DNA from: Absicoccus intestinalis
Lineage (GTDB): Bacteria; Bacillota_I; Bacilli_A; Erysipelotrichales; Erysipelotrichaceae
Direction: 5' to 3'
Length of the DNA: 64,000 nt
Assembly: GCF_033971885.1 (NCBI RefSeq)
Contig: NZ_JALBUS010000008.1
Location: 1 to 64,000, forward strand
Both the position numbers and the translations under genes were made by a program. Below, one piece after another: positions 42,186-50,486 of this stretch. Position 1 is the stretch's first letter. Every line of letters begins with the position of its first letter. Under the pieces are notes generated by a model that worked only from the letters and a program-made list of their open reading frames with translations, was not told the DNA's origin and ran no database searches.

Positions 42186-43289
42186 ATGAACAATGTCAAT
42201 CAACAAGATTTGATCCTTTATCGAAATTGTCGAAGACGGGTGGAGCGACGCTTACTGATCACGATCCTTTTTTTGATCGCCTATAGTATAGGTGTGGCCT
42301 ATGCCTTAAATACCGCTTTTTTACAAGTGGATGCCAATGGCTTTGATGTGCTATTATCAGGAATCTTACTTTCGCAAGTCGGTATTTATATGGTCATCTT
42401 TATCTTATTGACAACGGGATCAAAAATCTATCGCTATGTCTATTGGCTGGCTTTTGCGTTTTCGGTGGTCTTGCTGTATGTACCGATTTCTACAACCATT
42501 ACCGATATGGGCCATTTGCTTTCGTACTTGGTTTTATTGGTTTGTATGATCGTAAAGCTCCAAGTTTTATGGAGCACGGGCAGCTATCTAAAAAACGATC
42601 CTTCCGCAAAGGTCTTTTTTGATCATATCATTGAAGTGGATGAAAATGGGAATTTTGAAGATCCTCGTTTTGCCAAAGACCTTGCCAAGCAACAAAAGAA
42701 AACCATTTCACAATTGAATATGGGAGAAGATGATACCGTACAAGTCGTAGATATGGAGCAGCCACAAGTGGAATTGCCTCATCAAGAAATTGATGATGAG
42801 GTATCGGAGGCTTTGGTCGAGACCTTAACGTATCAAAAACTGGCCGTGCGTATTGGTATCGTTGTCTATTGTAGTTTAGGGCTATTCCCGATCCTCATTC
42901 AAATCTTTCATAGTTTATTTGCGAGCAACGATTACCAATATATTTTTGCCAATCATGATATGTTTGTATCCTGCCTGATTAGTGCAATCTTATGGACCGT
43001 TCCGGTTTTGTTCATGTATTATGAACACCCCAAATCGAAACAACTGGTCAAAGCTTGTATCTTAGGTGAGCTGATTCGCATTGGCCTCTACTTGCCAACT
43101 TTTATTGGTTATATGCGTGCACAAGATACCACCTATCCGATGCGAACTTTTATTTTCTATGTTGCGTTTGATGTGGTTCGCTATCTTTTGTTAGGCATGA
43201 CTATTCGACCTATTTTTAAAATGGATCCACCCGAACCGAAAAACGATGAAGATGAATACGATGATGATGAACAAGAAAGTGCCGAGTAG
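42186..43289 (+). CDS. Uncharacterised multi-pass membrane protein with acidic cytoplasmic loop
   Basis: A 367-residue protein that I do not recognise. Four N-terminal helices (about 20-135) and three to four C-terminal helices (about 215-350) flank a roughly 80-residue hydrophilic loop (about 140-215) with a cluster of acidic residues (EVDENGNFEDPRFAKDLAKQ, MGEDDTVQVVDMEQ); the C-terminal tail is very acidic (NDEDEYDDDEQESAE). The start is ATG 42186, 7 nt after TATAAT with no SD; the same frame remains open upstream for 230 nt across the opposite-strand thioesterase but lacks a promoter. Its hairpin terminator contains its own stop codon. Confidence 0.72.
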   Translation: MNNVNQQDLILYRNCRRRVERRLLITILFLIAYSIGVAYALNTAFLQVDANGFDVLLSGILLSQVGIYMVIFILLTTGSKIYRYVYWLAFAFSVVLLYVPISTTITDMGHLLSYLVLLVCMIVKLQVLWSTGSYLKNDPSAKVFFDHIIEVDENGNFEDPRFAKDLAKQQKKTISQLNMGEDDTVQVVDMEQPQVELPHQEIDDEVSEALVETLTYQKLAVRIGIVVYCSLGLFPILIQIFHSLFASNDYQYIFANHDMFVSCLISAILWTVPVLFMYYEHPKSKQLVKACILGELIRIGLYLPTFIGYMRAQDTTYPMRTFIFYVAFDVVRYLLLGMTIRPIFKMDPPEPKNDEDEYDDDEQESAE

Positions 43290-43301
43290 ATTCTACTCGG
43301 C
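43281..43301. terminator. Bidirectional terminator between membrane gene and vanY
   Basis: Perfect 9-bp stem GCCGAGTAG-ATT-CTACTCGGC, followed by ATATATTATTTT on the plus strand. The stop codons of both genes lie within the stem. Confidence 0.8.
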
Positions 43302-44459
43302 ATATATTATTTTGGTATCAAACCCATAATGTAAGATATATTCTTCCAAGGTCCAATTGTTTATATAGCATTCTTTCGCAGCTTTCTTTCCGACATAACG
43401 ATAATGCCATGGTTCATTCGAAGTACCCGTTATACTTGTTTTGGAAGATGGATAACGAAGAATAAAACCGTATTTATAGGCATTCTTCTTCATCCATTGA
43501 TATTCTTTCGTTTCACCAAATGTCGAATACTTTCCATCTACGACACTTTGACTGGTCATATCAACGCCTAAGCCCAATTGATGTTCGCTGTAGCCTGGTT
43601 TGGCAACGAGATCATCCGCTGTTTGGGTATCATACATCGCATGATATTCATTGTAAAGTTCTTCTTGTTGCGCATACGATCGATAGGCACTGTTGATCAC
43701 CAGTTCCAAGCCTTTTTTCTTGGCCGCCTTGGCCATTTTTTCTAAAGCCGTGGCCGCTGCCTTACGCATTTTATTCGGTGTATCCGCAGAAGCCGTAGCC
43801 AGATTTACGGTAACTAAATCATTGGGCACATAGTTTTTCGAAATCCCATAGCCATCTTTCACTAAAGTCAAATACGAAGGATTGGCAATTCTATAAGTCC
43901 GTGTCACCTTATTTTTGGAATTGATCTGCGCATGAGAAATGGATAATATGGCAGCTAATGGCTTTTTCTTAGATGCCACATATTTTTTTAGATCTTTAGC
44001 TACAAATCCATTGATCTTTAAATACTGTTTAGCTGTTGTAAAAGAAACCTTGCTACTGGCCAAAGCTTTGAATTCTTTGATGGACATATGTTGTTTCATC
44101 AACGAACGAATCGTATCCATCGAATAACCCAGTTTTTTCAGGGATGGAACCACTTGATAGACACCATCGACATACGCAATGGTCTTGGCTTTCGAAAGTC
44201 CGGTTTGTTGATGAACGGTGGCATAGTCATAATAATGTTGCTGGTTTTTCTTGGTATCCCATGCATCGATATCAATCTTTGTATCCAAGTAATGGGATAC
44301 ATCATCACTTTGCAGGATGACACTTTGTTGATTAAAGGTATATCCAGCATGCCACAGCTGCAAGCGGGTATGGTTCCATACACCCACACATAATACCACA
44401 ACGATACCTACCAATATGGCACGATTCCGTCGTGCTTTCTTTTTGTTGATTTTTTTCAT
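43293..44459 (-). CDS. D-alanyl-D-alanine carboxypeptidase (VanY type), membrane-anchored
   Basis: A 388-residue cell-wall enzyme: cytoplasmic basic tail, membrane helix (15-32), then a repeat-rich spacer (about 85-170; LKKLGYSMDTIRSLMK, LKINGFVAKDLKKYVA) and a C-terminal VanY domain. The zinc and catalytic residues are complete: SEHQLGLGVDM (His, Asp) and EPWHYRYVG (Glu, His), plus SAYRSY. It should remove the last D-Ala of peptidoglycan stem peptides. The ATG at 44459 follows GGGGGAA; it overlaps the stop of the lipoprotein paralogue by 4 nt, so the pair are co-translated. Contrast the inactive paralogue at 4.9 kb. Confidence 0.93.
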   Translation of the reverse strand: MKKINKKKARRNRAILVGIVVVLCVGVWNHTRLQLWHAGYTFNQQSVILQSDDVSHYLDTKIDIDAWDTKKNQQHYYDYATVHQQTGLSKAKTIAYVDGVYQVVPSLKKLGYSMDTIRSLMKQHMSIKEFKALASSKVSFTTAKQYLKINGFVAKDLKKYVASKKKPLAAILSISHAQINSKNKVTRTYRIANPSYLTLVKDGYGISKNYVPNDLVTVNLATASADTPNKMRKAAATALEKMAKAAKKKGLELVINSAYRSYAQQEELYNEYHAMYDTQTADDLVAKPGYSEHQLGLGVDMTSQSVVDGKYSTFGETKEYQWMKKNAYKYGFILRYPSSKTSITGTSNEPWHYRYVGKKAAKECYINNWTLEEYILHYGFDTKIIYAE

Positions 44460-45436
44460 TGATTCCCCCAATATTCTTCTAATGTCCAATTCTTTTCAAA
44501 ACAAGTCTTCGCTACCTTTTTTCCTACATAGCGTAGATGCCAACTTTCATAGCTGTAGCGTGTTACCTTTTCTTTCTCTTTGGGATAACGCAGGATAAAT
44601 CCATACGAATGCATATTCTTTAAGATCCAGTTATAGCCTTTGTAGTTTTCAATTTCATTAAAAGGATGATCATTAAAGGTAATATCGACTGCAAGTCCAG
44701 TATTGTGTTCACTTTGGCCGGCTCGCGCAAAATAAGCATCGGCATAGTCTTGTCCATACGTATTGGCATTGGTCGTCCATAAATTTAATTGATAGTCATA
44801 ACTACGATATCCCGAAATCGCAACGATCTTAAGATTTTCTTTTTTCCCGGCTTTCACCATTTTTTGAAAAGCGGTATTTGCTTCTTTTCGCAAATAGAGT
44901 TCATCACTGTTGCATCCAGTATCTCCTACTGTACATACACTTTGGATGGGCTTTAGATCTCTGGGTTCATATCCTTCGGGTAAGGCATAGAATTTATTGA
45001 CTAGATAAGCTGGATTCGTATCTTTATGCACAAGGATCGTTTTTGAATACGGTTCTAAATCTTGATTCGTATTCACAGCCAGGATCGTTTGTTTCGCACT
45101 GGTCTTCTGTTTTTTATAGTAGGCTGCGTATCGTTTGGCCAAGGAACCATGATAATTTTCCCGATTGATCATAGCTTGAACGACCTTTGTAGGTACGCCG
45201 CCTTTTAACAACGTATTGACACCCGATGTAGATGAAATATCTAAATCACAATAACTTTGAATATATTTACCCTGAAAATCACCAGATAGCATTTTTTTCA
45301 CACTATCTGTATGCGTACAGTCTTTGGCTTGGGCATATACACCAGCTGCTTTTAATTGGGCTTTCTCTGCTTTGGTGTAAGGGCCACATCCACTCAAAAC
45401 CAATGCACAAAGTATAAAGAACACGACTTTTTTCAT
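44456..45436 (-). CDS. D-alanyl-D-alanine carboxypeptidase (VanY type), lipoprotein
   Basis: A 326-residue lipoprotein: signal MKKVVFFILCALVLSGC with lipobox Cys17, a helical N-region (about 25-110), and a VanY domain with SGYRSYDYQ, SEHNTGLAVDIT (His, Asp) and ESWHLRYVG (Glu, His) intact. It is predicted to act on the outer face of the membrane. SD GGGGAAGAGA 5 nt before ATG. It is the first gene of the pair with the membrane-anchored paralogue, behind a promoter just past the transporter terminator. Lipoprotein and helix-anchored versions may work at different distances from the membrane (inference). Confidence 0.93.
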   Translation of the reverse strand: MKKVVFFILCALVLSGCGPYTKAEKAQLKAAGVYAQAKDCTHTDSVKKMLSGDFQGKYIQSYCDLDISSTSGVNTLLKGGVPTKVVQAMINRENYHGSLAKRYAAYYKKQKTSAKQTILAVNTNQDLEPYSKTILVHKDTNPAYLVNKFYALPEGYEPRDLKPIQSVCTVGDTGCNSDELYLRKEANTAFQKMVKAGKKENLKIVAISGYRSYDYQLNLWTTNANTYGQDYADAYFARAGQSEHNTGLAVDITFNDHPFNEIENYKGYNWILKNMHSYGFILRYPKEKEKVTRYSYESWHLRYVGKKVAKTCFEKNWTLEEYWGNQ

Positions 45437-45460
45437 ATCTCTTCCCCACTCTCGTTTTTC

Positions 45461-45469
45461 ATTATAACA
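45461..45469 (-). promoter_or_regulatory. Extended -10 promoter of the vanY pair
   Basis: TGT-TATAAT on the minus strand, about 25 bp before the ATG at 45436. The 7-base T-tract of the transporter terminator directly precedes it. Confidence 0.6.
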
Positions 45470-45495
45470 AAAAAACGTCGTATTTCTACGACGTT
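45467..45495 (-). terminator. Terminator of the lysine transporter operon
   Basis: Stem AACGTCGTA-GAAA-TACGACGTT followed by seven T on the minus strand, starting at the ATPase stop codon. Confidence 0.9.
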
Positions 45496-46234
45496 AACGA
45501 TTGGAATAACGAGATAAGAATTGTTTGGTTCTTTCTTCTTTTGGATTGCCAAATAATTCTTCGGGTTCTCCTGCTTCGGCAATGACACCTTGATCCATGA
45601 AAACGACATAATCACTGACTTCACGAGCAAATTGCATCTCATGAGTAACCACGACCATGGTCATTCCTTTTTTGGCTAGATCTTTCATGACATCCAATAC
45701 ACCACCAACCATTTCTGGATCCAGTGCACTGGTTGGTTCATCAAATAAGATGACATCCGGATTCATACACAAAGCCCTGGCAATGGCAACTCGTTGTTTT
45801 TGTCCACCCGATAGCGTTGTACTTGCGGCATGAGCAAAGGATTCCATACCAACGGTTTTTAGATGTTCCATCGCAATCTTTTCGGCTTCGGCTTTGGAGC
45901 GTTTTAAGACTTTGATTTGCCCTATGGTACAATTATCCAAAACATTTTTATTATTGAAAAGATTGAAACTCTGAAAAACCATACATACTTTGGATCGATA
46001 TTTCGTGACATCTAAGTCACCACCTAAGATATCTTTTCCTTCATAATAGATCTTTCCACCATCAGGTACTTCCAATAAGTTGATGCAACGAAGCATCGTA
46101 CTCTTACCCGATCCCGATGAACCAATGATCGTCACGACTTGTCCCTTGGTGATTTGGAAGTTGATATCATTCAATACTTGGAGTTTACCAAAGTGTTTTT
46201 GTAGATGTTCAATTTTAATAACTGTATCACTCAT
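45494..46234 (-). CDS. Polar amino-acid ABC transporter ATPase (lysine, riboswitch-controlled)
   Basis: A 246-residue ABC ATPase of the GlnQ type: Walker A GSSGSGKST (37-45), LSGGQKQRVAIARAL signature (about 138), VILFDEPTSALDPEM (about 157-171) with Walker B, and the His switch in VVTHEM. It energises the permease encoded just upstream, in a system of three genes: binding protein, permease, ATPase. Because the operon begins with a lysine riboswitch the substrate is probably lysine, although the protein family alone says only polar amino acid. SD AGGAGGAAT upstream; 11 nt after the permease. Confidence 0.92.
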   Translation of the reverse strand: MSDTVIKIEHLQKHFGKLQVLNDINFQITKGQVVTIIGSSGSGKSTMLRCINLLEVPDGGKIYYEGKDILGGDLDVTKYRSKVCMVFQSFNLFNNKNVLDNCTIGQIKVLKRSKAEAEKIAMEHLKTVGMESFAHAASTTLSGGQKQRVAIARALCMNPDVILFDEPTSALDPEMVGGVLDVMKDLAKKGMTMVVVTHEMQFAREVSDYVVFMDQGVIAEAGEPEELFGNPKEERTKQFLSRYSNR

Positions 46235-46245
46235 TTTGATTCCTC

Positions 46246-46971
46246 CTAGACATTGGCTTTAAAGGACACTTTGTCGGTGTGATTTATTTTCTTTTCGACA
46301 TAGTTCAAGATGATCGTTGCAATAGTGGTTAGAATCAAATAGAGAATAGCAGTTACCATATAGACTTCAATATAACGCATGTTGGATCCGGCAATCGAAG
46401 TGGCTTGGAAGTAAAGTTCCGTAACGGCAATGGCATTCAACATACAACTATCCTTGATATTGACAATCAATTGATTACCAAGTGCCGGAAAGGTATTTTT
46501 GATGGCTTGTGGGAAGATGATCTGCATCATCGTTTGCGTATTGGTCATACCAATAGATTTAGCAGCTTCTGTTTGGCCTTTATCAATGGATTGAATACCT
46601 GAACGAATGATTTCAGCCATATAGGCACCCGTATTGATAGAAATGATAAACATACCAGCCGTAAAGCCTGTCCATCCCAAAGCTGGTTTTAATAAATAAT
46701 ACAAGAATACGGCTTGTACCATCATTGGCGTTCCACGGAATACCCAAACATATAAACCGGTGATAATGTGACCAAGATGTTTGAAAAATCGGGTAACAGG
46801 TTTATCAAAAGGGTCAATTTCGACCGCGTGGATGGCACCAACCACCAATCCTAAAAGTAAACCCACTAAAGTTCCGACAATGGCAAATTCCATTGTTAAA
46901 CGAATTCCGTAAGCAAACATGGGCCATGAATTCACTAATGTTTGCCATGCATACGCAAAATCAATTTGCAT
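46246..46971 (-). CDS. Polar amino-acid ABC transporter permease
   Basis: A 241-residue inner-membrane permease of the HisM/GlnP type with about five helices. The EAA loop GQTEAAKSIGMTNTQTMMQIIFPQAIKNTFP (about 130-160, split signature) contacts the ATPase, and the conserved VFRGTPMMVQ segment near 76-85 is present. It forms the membrane channel for the amino acid delivered by the 46992-47822 lipoprotein. SD GAGGAG. Gap to the binding-protein gene is 20 nt. Confidence 0.92.
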   Translation of the reverse strand: MQIDFAYAWQTLVNSWPMFAYGIRLTMEFAIVGTLVGLLLGLVVGAIHAVEIDPFDKPVTRFFKHLGHIITGLYVWVFRGTPMMVQAVFLYYLLKPALGWTGFTAGMFIISINTGAYMAEIIRSGIQSIDKGQTEAAKSIGMTNTQTMMQIIFPQAIKNTFPALGNQLIVNIKDSCMLNAIAVTELYFQATSIAGSNMRYIEVYMVTAILYLILTTIATIILNYVEKKINHTDKVSFKANV

Positions 46972-46991
46972 TCTATCTACTCCTCACTTTA

Positions 46992-47822
46992 TTAGTCTTC
47001 TGTAGGTGCACGCTTAACAGCATCTTCCATCAATTTCATTCGCTCTTCTTGAGAGATAGAATCCAAAGCTTTCTGCACTTTCTTGAAGTATTTTGTTTTA
47101 CGTGTTCCATTCTTTAAACCAATGGATACAGATGTATCATTATCAAATCCTTGACCATCAGCAAAATGTACAATGGTCAAATCTGGGTTGGCAGATACGA
47201 TACCATTGGCAACTGGTAATTCAGCTGGAATACCATCGGCATCACCATTTTGTAGAGCAACCACCAATTCTGGATACGTTGCTTTTGGTGTCTCGTGTTT
47301 TACGCCATTGATCTGATCAATAATCGTATCATAGTTTGTATTCTTTTGTCCCATGACTTTTTGTCCAGAGAACTGTTGAATACTCGTATAACCGGCTTGT
47401 TCACTATTTGCACGAACGATCATGACGGTTTCACTTTGATAATAAGGTGTTGTAAAATCGATTCCTTTTTCACGCTTCTTATTGGCAGTCATACCGGCAA
47501 CGATGGCATCAATTTCACCCGATTCAACGGCTGGTTGTAAACCATCCCAACTGATCTTCTTTACCACCAATTTCTTACCTAATTTCTTCGCAATTTTACG
47601 AGACATGACAACATCATAACCATCACAATAACCAGCTCCACTGCCTAGTTTGGAAGCTGTAGATGATTTCTTACTTTGTTGCCAGTTAAATGGTGCATAG
47701 TTGCATTCCATACCTACTGTAAATGTGTCTGAATCTGCACTTGAATTGGAAGAACCACTGCCACAACCCACCAAAGACATGCTTAAGGATGCGACCGCGA
47801 TTGCCGTTAATAATTTTTTCAT
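46992..47822 (-). CDS. Lysine-type amino-acid ABC transporter substrate-binding lipoprotein
   Basis: A 276-residue binding protein. Signal MKKLLTAIAVASLSMSLVGC with lipobox Cys; after it, an SBP_bac_3 fold: FTVGMECNYAPFNW (about 40-53), GYDVVMSRKIAKKLGKK (about 75-91), GEIDAIVAGMTAN, RREKGIDFTTPYY-like KKREKGIDFTTPYYQ. It captures the amino acid outside the membrane. The ATG at 47822 is preferred for its SD AAGGAGAGAGA; reading further upstream only enters the riboswitch. First gene of the operon. Confidence 0.93.
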   Translation of the reverse strand: MKKLLTAIAVASLSMSLVGCGSGSSNSSADSDTFTVGMECNYAPFNWQQSKKSSTASKLGSGAGYCDGYDVVMSRKIAKKLGKKLVVKKISWDGLQPAVESGEIDAIVAGMTANKKREKGIDFTTPYYQSETVMIVRANSEQAGYTSIQQFSGQKVMGQKNTNYDTIIDQINGVKHETPKATYPELVVALQNGDADGIPAELPVANGIVSANPDLTIVHFADGQGFDNDTSVSIGLKNGTRKTKYFKKVQKALDSISQEERMKLMEDAVKRAPTED

Positions 47823-47851
47823 TTCTCTCTCTCCTTTTTCTACAAATGAAG

Positions 47852-48058
47852 AAAAAAGGCTATGTGTTATCTTCACATAGCCTACATGCCTTGCTTTCAG
47901 ATAACGCCTCTTCTGCAACGAAGGAGTGAACTAAGTATTTCTTAGAACCCCAAGAAATAAAATTGCCATTTTATTTCTTTCGGCGATGATTACCTTTCTG
48001 AAACTTCACCGTCTGCCAACTCCATTTCATACTCTGACGCATCGCTGCCTCTATCTTC
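47852..48058 (-). ncRNA. Lysine riboswitch with terminator
   Basis: The leader has the L-box conserved blocks: AGATAGAGGCAGCGATG and AGAGTATG (near 48057-48025), AAAGGTAATCATCGCCGAAA, CTTGGGGTTCTAAG and GAGGCGTTATCTG, in the same order as the Bacillus lysC leader. Expression platform: GGCTATGTG-AAGATAA-CACATAGCC with six T (47852-47882). Lysine binding should favour termination and lower expression of the transporter. Assigned by eye. Confidence 0.9.
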
Positions 48059-48075
48059 ATCTGATTTACCTCAAT

Positions 48076-48103
48076 ATTATAGAACAGTGAATCATATTGT
48101 CAA
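48076..48103 (-). promoter_or_regulatory. Promoter of the lysine transporter operon
   Basis: TTGACA (48098-48103), 16-bp spacer, TATAAT (48076-48081), on the minus strand; consensus at both boxes. The leader transcribed from it is the lysine riboswitch. Confidence 0.85.
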
Positions 48104-48110
48104 GGATAGA

Positions 48111-48941
48111 TTATGCATCTATCATACGATTGATATTATCCTGAATGATCGCATAGGCCACAATGGATAGTCCGAATATGCTTAAGATCACATACAATAT
48201 GGCATTGTTGTCATACATTTCATCGATTTGATTCATGTTTTTTGCCACTTTATATACAAAATAAATACCATATATACCAAAGGTGATCATGGAAAAAATG
48301 ACAACTTGTGCCGGGCTTGTTCCTTCTTGATAGCCATTGGACCGAAGCAGGATATTCGTATCCCGAGCAATGCTGTATTGCCAATAAATGGCATAGATAC
48401 CACAAGTAAAAATACTAAACAAGATACAAGAAAGAATGCTTCGATGCTTGATCCATGCGGATCCATTGGTTTGTATTTGCGGATACATGGATCGACTATA
48501 CAATTCGGTATGATTTAAGGTGTCCCAATCCGCCATGCCTTCCCGCCAAACATAGGTATTGGCACCAATGGTATTATTGGCTAAAAAACCATTCATTTGC
48601 GCCTTTGTATAAGGGCCATGCTGGTTTTGGTGAAGATCGATGAAAAACCATCCATCCACTTTTGTTTCCTGCGATTCGCCAAAAGATAAACTTGAAGCTT
48701 TTAGGGATTCCCAATCCGATTGTCCATCATGCCATACATAGGTCAACTCGTTGATCCGTCCCACATCATAAAATTCTTTCATTTGCGATTCCGTAAAAGG
48801 GCCTTTGGACTCATTATTTTCGACAAAATACCAATTTTGTTCTTCAACCGTTTTTTCTACTTGTATATCTACAGGTTGTCCACAATTGGGACAAAACTTT
48901 TCATTTCCATTGAGTTCATGACCACAATGCATGCACTTCAT
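48111..48941 (-). CDS. Zinc-ribbon, tandem GYF_2 (DUF4339), DUF4234 membrane protein
   Basis: A 276-residue protein made of an N-terminal zinc ribbon (CMHCGHELNGNEKFCPNCG, 3-21), two GYF_2/DUF4339 domains (WYFVENNESKGPFTESQMKEF about 36-56 and WFFIDLHQNQHGPYTKAQMNGF about 96-117), and a C-terminal DUF4234-type membrane unit of three helices (about 170-265). GYF_2 domains bind proline-rich or other partner peptides; the domain mix suggests a membrane scaffold. Start at ATG 48941 with AGGAGG; an upstream open frame has no SD. Gene sits between the flippase and the lysine operon; no functional link is obvious. Confidence 0.88.
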   Translation of the reverse strand: MKCMHCGHELNGNEKFCPNCGQPVDIQVEKTVEEQNWYFVENNESKGPFTESQMKEFYDVGRINELTYVWHDGQSDWESLKASSLSFGESQETKVDGWFFIDLHQNQHGPYTKAQMNGFLANNTIGANTYVWREGMADWDTLNHTELYSRSMYPQIQTNGSAWIKHRSILSCILFSIFTCGIYAIYWQYSIARDTNILLRSNGYQEGTSPAQVVIFSMITFGIYGIYFVYKVAKNMNQIDEMYDNNAILYVILSIFGLSIVAYAIIQDNINRMIDA

Positions 48942-48965
48942 AAGAATTCCTCCTAATGCATCTAT

Positions 48966-48974
48966 AGTATAGCA
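48966..48974 (-). promoter_or_regulatory. Extended -10 promoter of the GYF_2 gene
   Basis: TGC-TATACT on the minus strand, about 24 bp before the ATG; the same element as before dnaE. A strong -35 is absent. Confidence 0.5.
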
Positions 48975-49015
48975 TAGGTTAAACATTCCAAATGAATAAT
49001 TCCAGCTAAATACAT

Positions 49016-50470
49016 CTATCTCTGTTTACTTTTTAATTTTGCTTGAATCATTTTCAAACCGGAAATAGCCACTTCATTTTTACCCATCAGTAAAATAAGT
49101 CCATAGGATAAAACAGAAAAAATAACCGAAAATAAGATACGAAGAATGAGTGAGCCAATACATGCTTGACAGAAATAACAAATCACCATAATACTCGCAC
49201 AGCCCAACAAAACAGGAATTATTTTCATCGTTCGAAATTGATCTGTCAAATCCATCGAACTTCGCTTACAAATGAGGACGACTATTCCTTCTGCCAAAAC
49301 AGTAGTAATCGCTGCCCCATTCAGTCCCCATAAAGGAATCAAGATAAAATTCAAACCAATATTCGCAATGGCAGAGATGATGGTTGCATAAAAGAAGCTT
49401 CTTTCGTTTCGATTTGGAACTAAAACAGCTTGTGAATAAAAACATCCAAATACCGCAAAAAATAATGCAAAACAAAGGATACGAAGTGAGATATATCCAT
49501 ACGCAAATGAATTTGGTGCCAAAATAGAAAGAATATCCTTACTCAAAAAGAACAGTCCGATGATACTAGGGATAATAAATACATACAGTACATTTCGCAA
49601 TCCACTTAATAAGGACATATAATTCTTTCTATCATTGTCGCCCAAGTATGCAGATATTCTTGGAATGGCCACAATAATAACAGCATTTAGAAGGGATTTG
49701 ATGACTGAATATACATTGGAAGCAATCGAATATACACCGACTTCACTATCTGGTCGAAAAAAACCAAGAATGATGATATCTGATTTCACATAGATCATGC
49801 CTGCAATGGTAATACAAAACAAATAAATAATGGGCTTTAAATGTGTCTTTAAATTTAAATGAAATGTAAATCCATAGGATATATATTTTCGTGTATAAAA
49901 AATATTCAAAATATAATTGAAAGAATATGAGAATGCCATGATCCACGTATATAGAATTAAATCATTTTTTGTTTTTACTAAGGTTAGTATAAAGATCATC
50001 GAAACGGTTTGAATAATGATATATCGTAAAGTCAAATAGAAAAAATCTTCAAATACATTATTGATCCAGTCTCGTCCGAGGGTACTCGAAATCACATTAA
50101 TAGATAGAATGGCCAATAAAACAGATTCACGATTCAATCTTGGGATAAATTTTGTTAATAAGAATAACAACACCAAAGACAAAATCATCATGATGACATT
50201 GATTGAAAAAAGTTCATCGGTCAACTTCTTCATTTGTACTGGGTCTTTACGCACTCGTGATACTTCCCGAATGGCATATGTTGGTATGCCTAAACTAGCT
50301 AAGGCAATGATATATTGAATCACCGAATCGGAAAAACTATATCTTCCTAAGTTTCCACTTCCCAATACACGGGTAATATAAGAAAAAGTAATAAGAGGAA
50401 AAACAATAACACAACATTGCTTAATGATATTCAATACAGCATTTACTTGAATCGACTTTTTTTGTTGCAA
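49016..50470 (-). CDS. Polysaccharide (Wzx-like) flippase
   Basis: A 484-residue membrane protein with 12-14 helices of the polysaccharide biosynthesis/MATE-like flippase family, moving undecaprenyl-linked repeat units across the membrane. ITRVLGSGNLGRYSFSDSVIQY (about 31-52, split signature) and the C-terminal ANIGLNFILIPLWGLNGAA (about 364-382) are typical. Start is TTG at 50470 with a strong SD GGGAGG 7 nt upstream. It is the last gene of the polysaccharide unit that begins with licD. No Wzy-type polymerase is identified in this unit. Confidence 0.9.
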   Translation of the reverse strand: MQQKKSIQVNAVLNIIKQCCVIVFPLITFSYITRVLGSGNLGRYSFSDSVIQYIIALASLGIPTYAIREVSRVRKDPVQMKKLTDELFSINVIMMILSLVLLFLLTKFIPRLNRESVLLAILSINVISSTLGRDWINNVFEDFFYLTLRYIIIQTVSMIFILTLVKTKNDLILYTWIMAFSYSFNYILNIFYTRKYISYGFTFHLNLKTHLKPIIYLFCITIAGMIYVKSDIIILGFFRPDSEVGVYSIASNVYSVIKSLLNAVIIVAIPRISAYLGDNDRKNYMSLLSGLRNVLYVFIIPSIIGLFFLSKDILSILAPNSFAYGYISLRILCFALFFAVFGCFYSQAVLVPNRNERSFFYATIISAIANIGLNFILIPLWGLNGAAITTVLAEGIVVLICKRSSMDLTDQFRTMKIIPVLLGCASIMVICYFCQACIGSLILRILFSVIFSVLSYGLILLMGKNEVAISGLKMIQAKLKSKQR

Positions 50471-50486
50471 GGTATTCCTCCCACTA

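Noticed and set aside
47823..47918. N-terminal extension of the lysine-binding protein in frame
   Set aside because: It lies in the riboswitch expression platform and lacks an SD; the ATG at 47822 has a strong SD and a lipoprotein signal.
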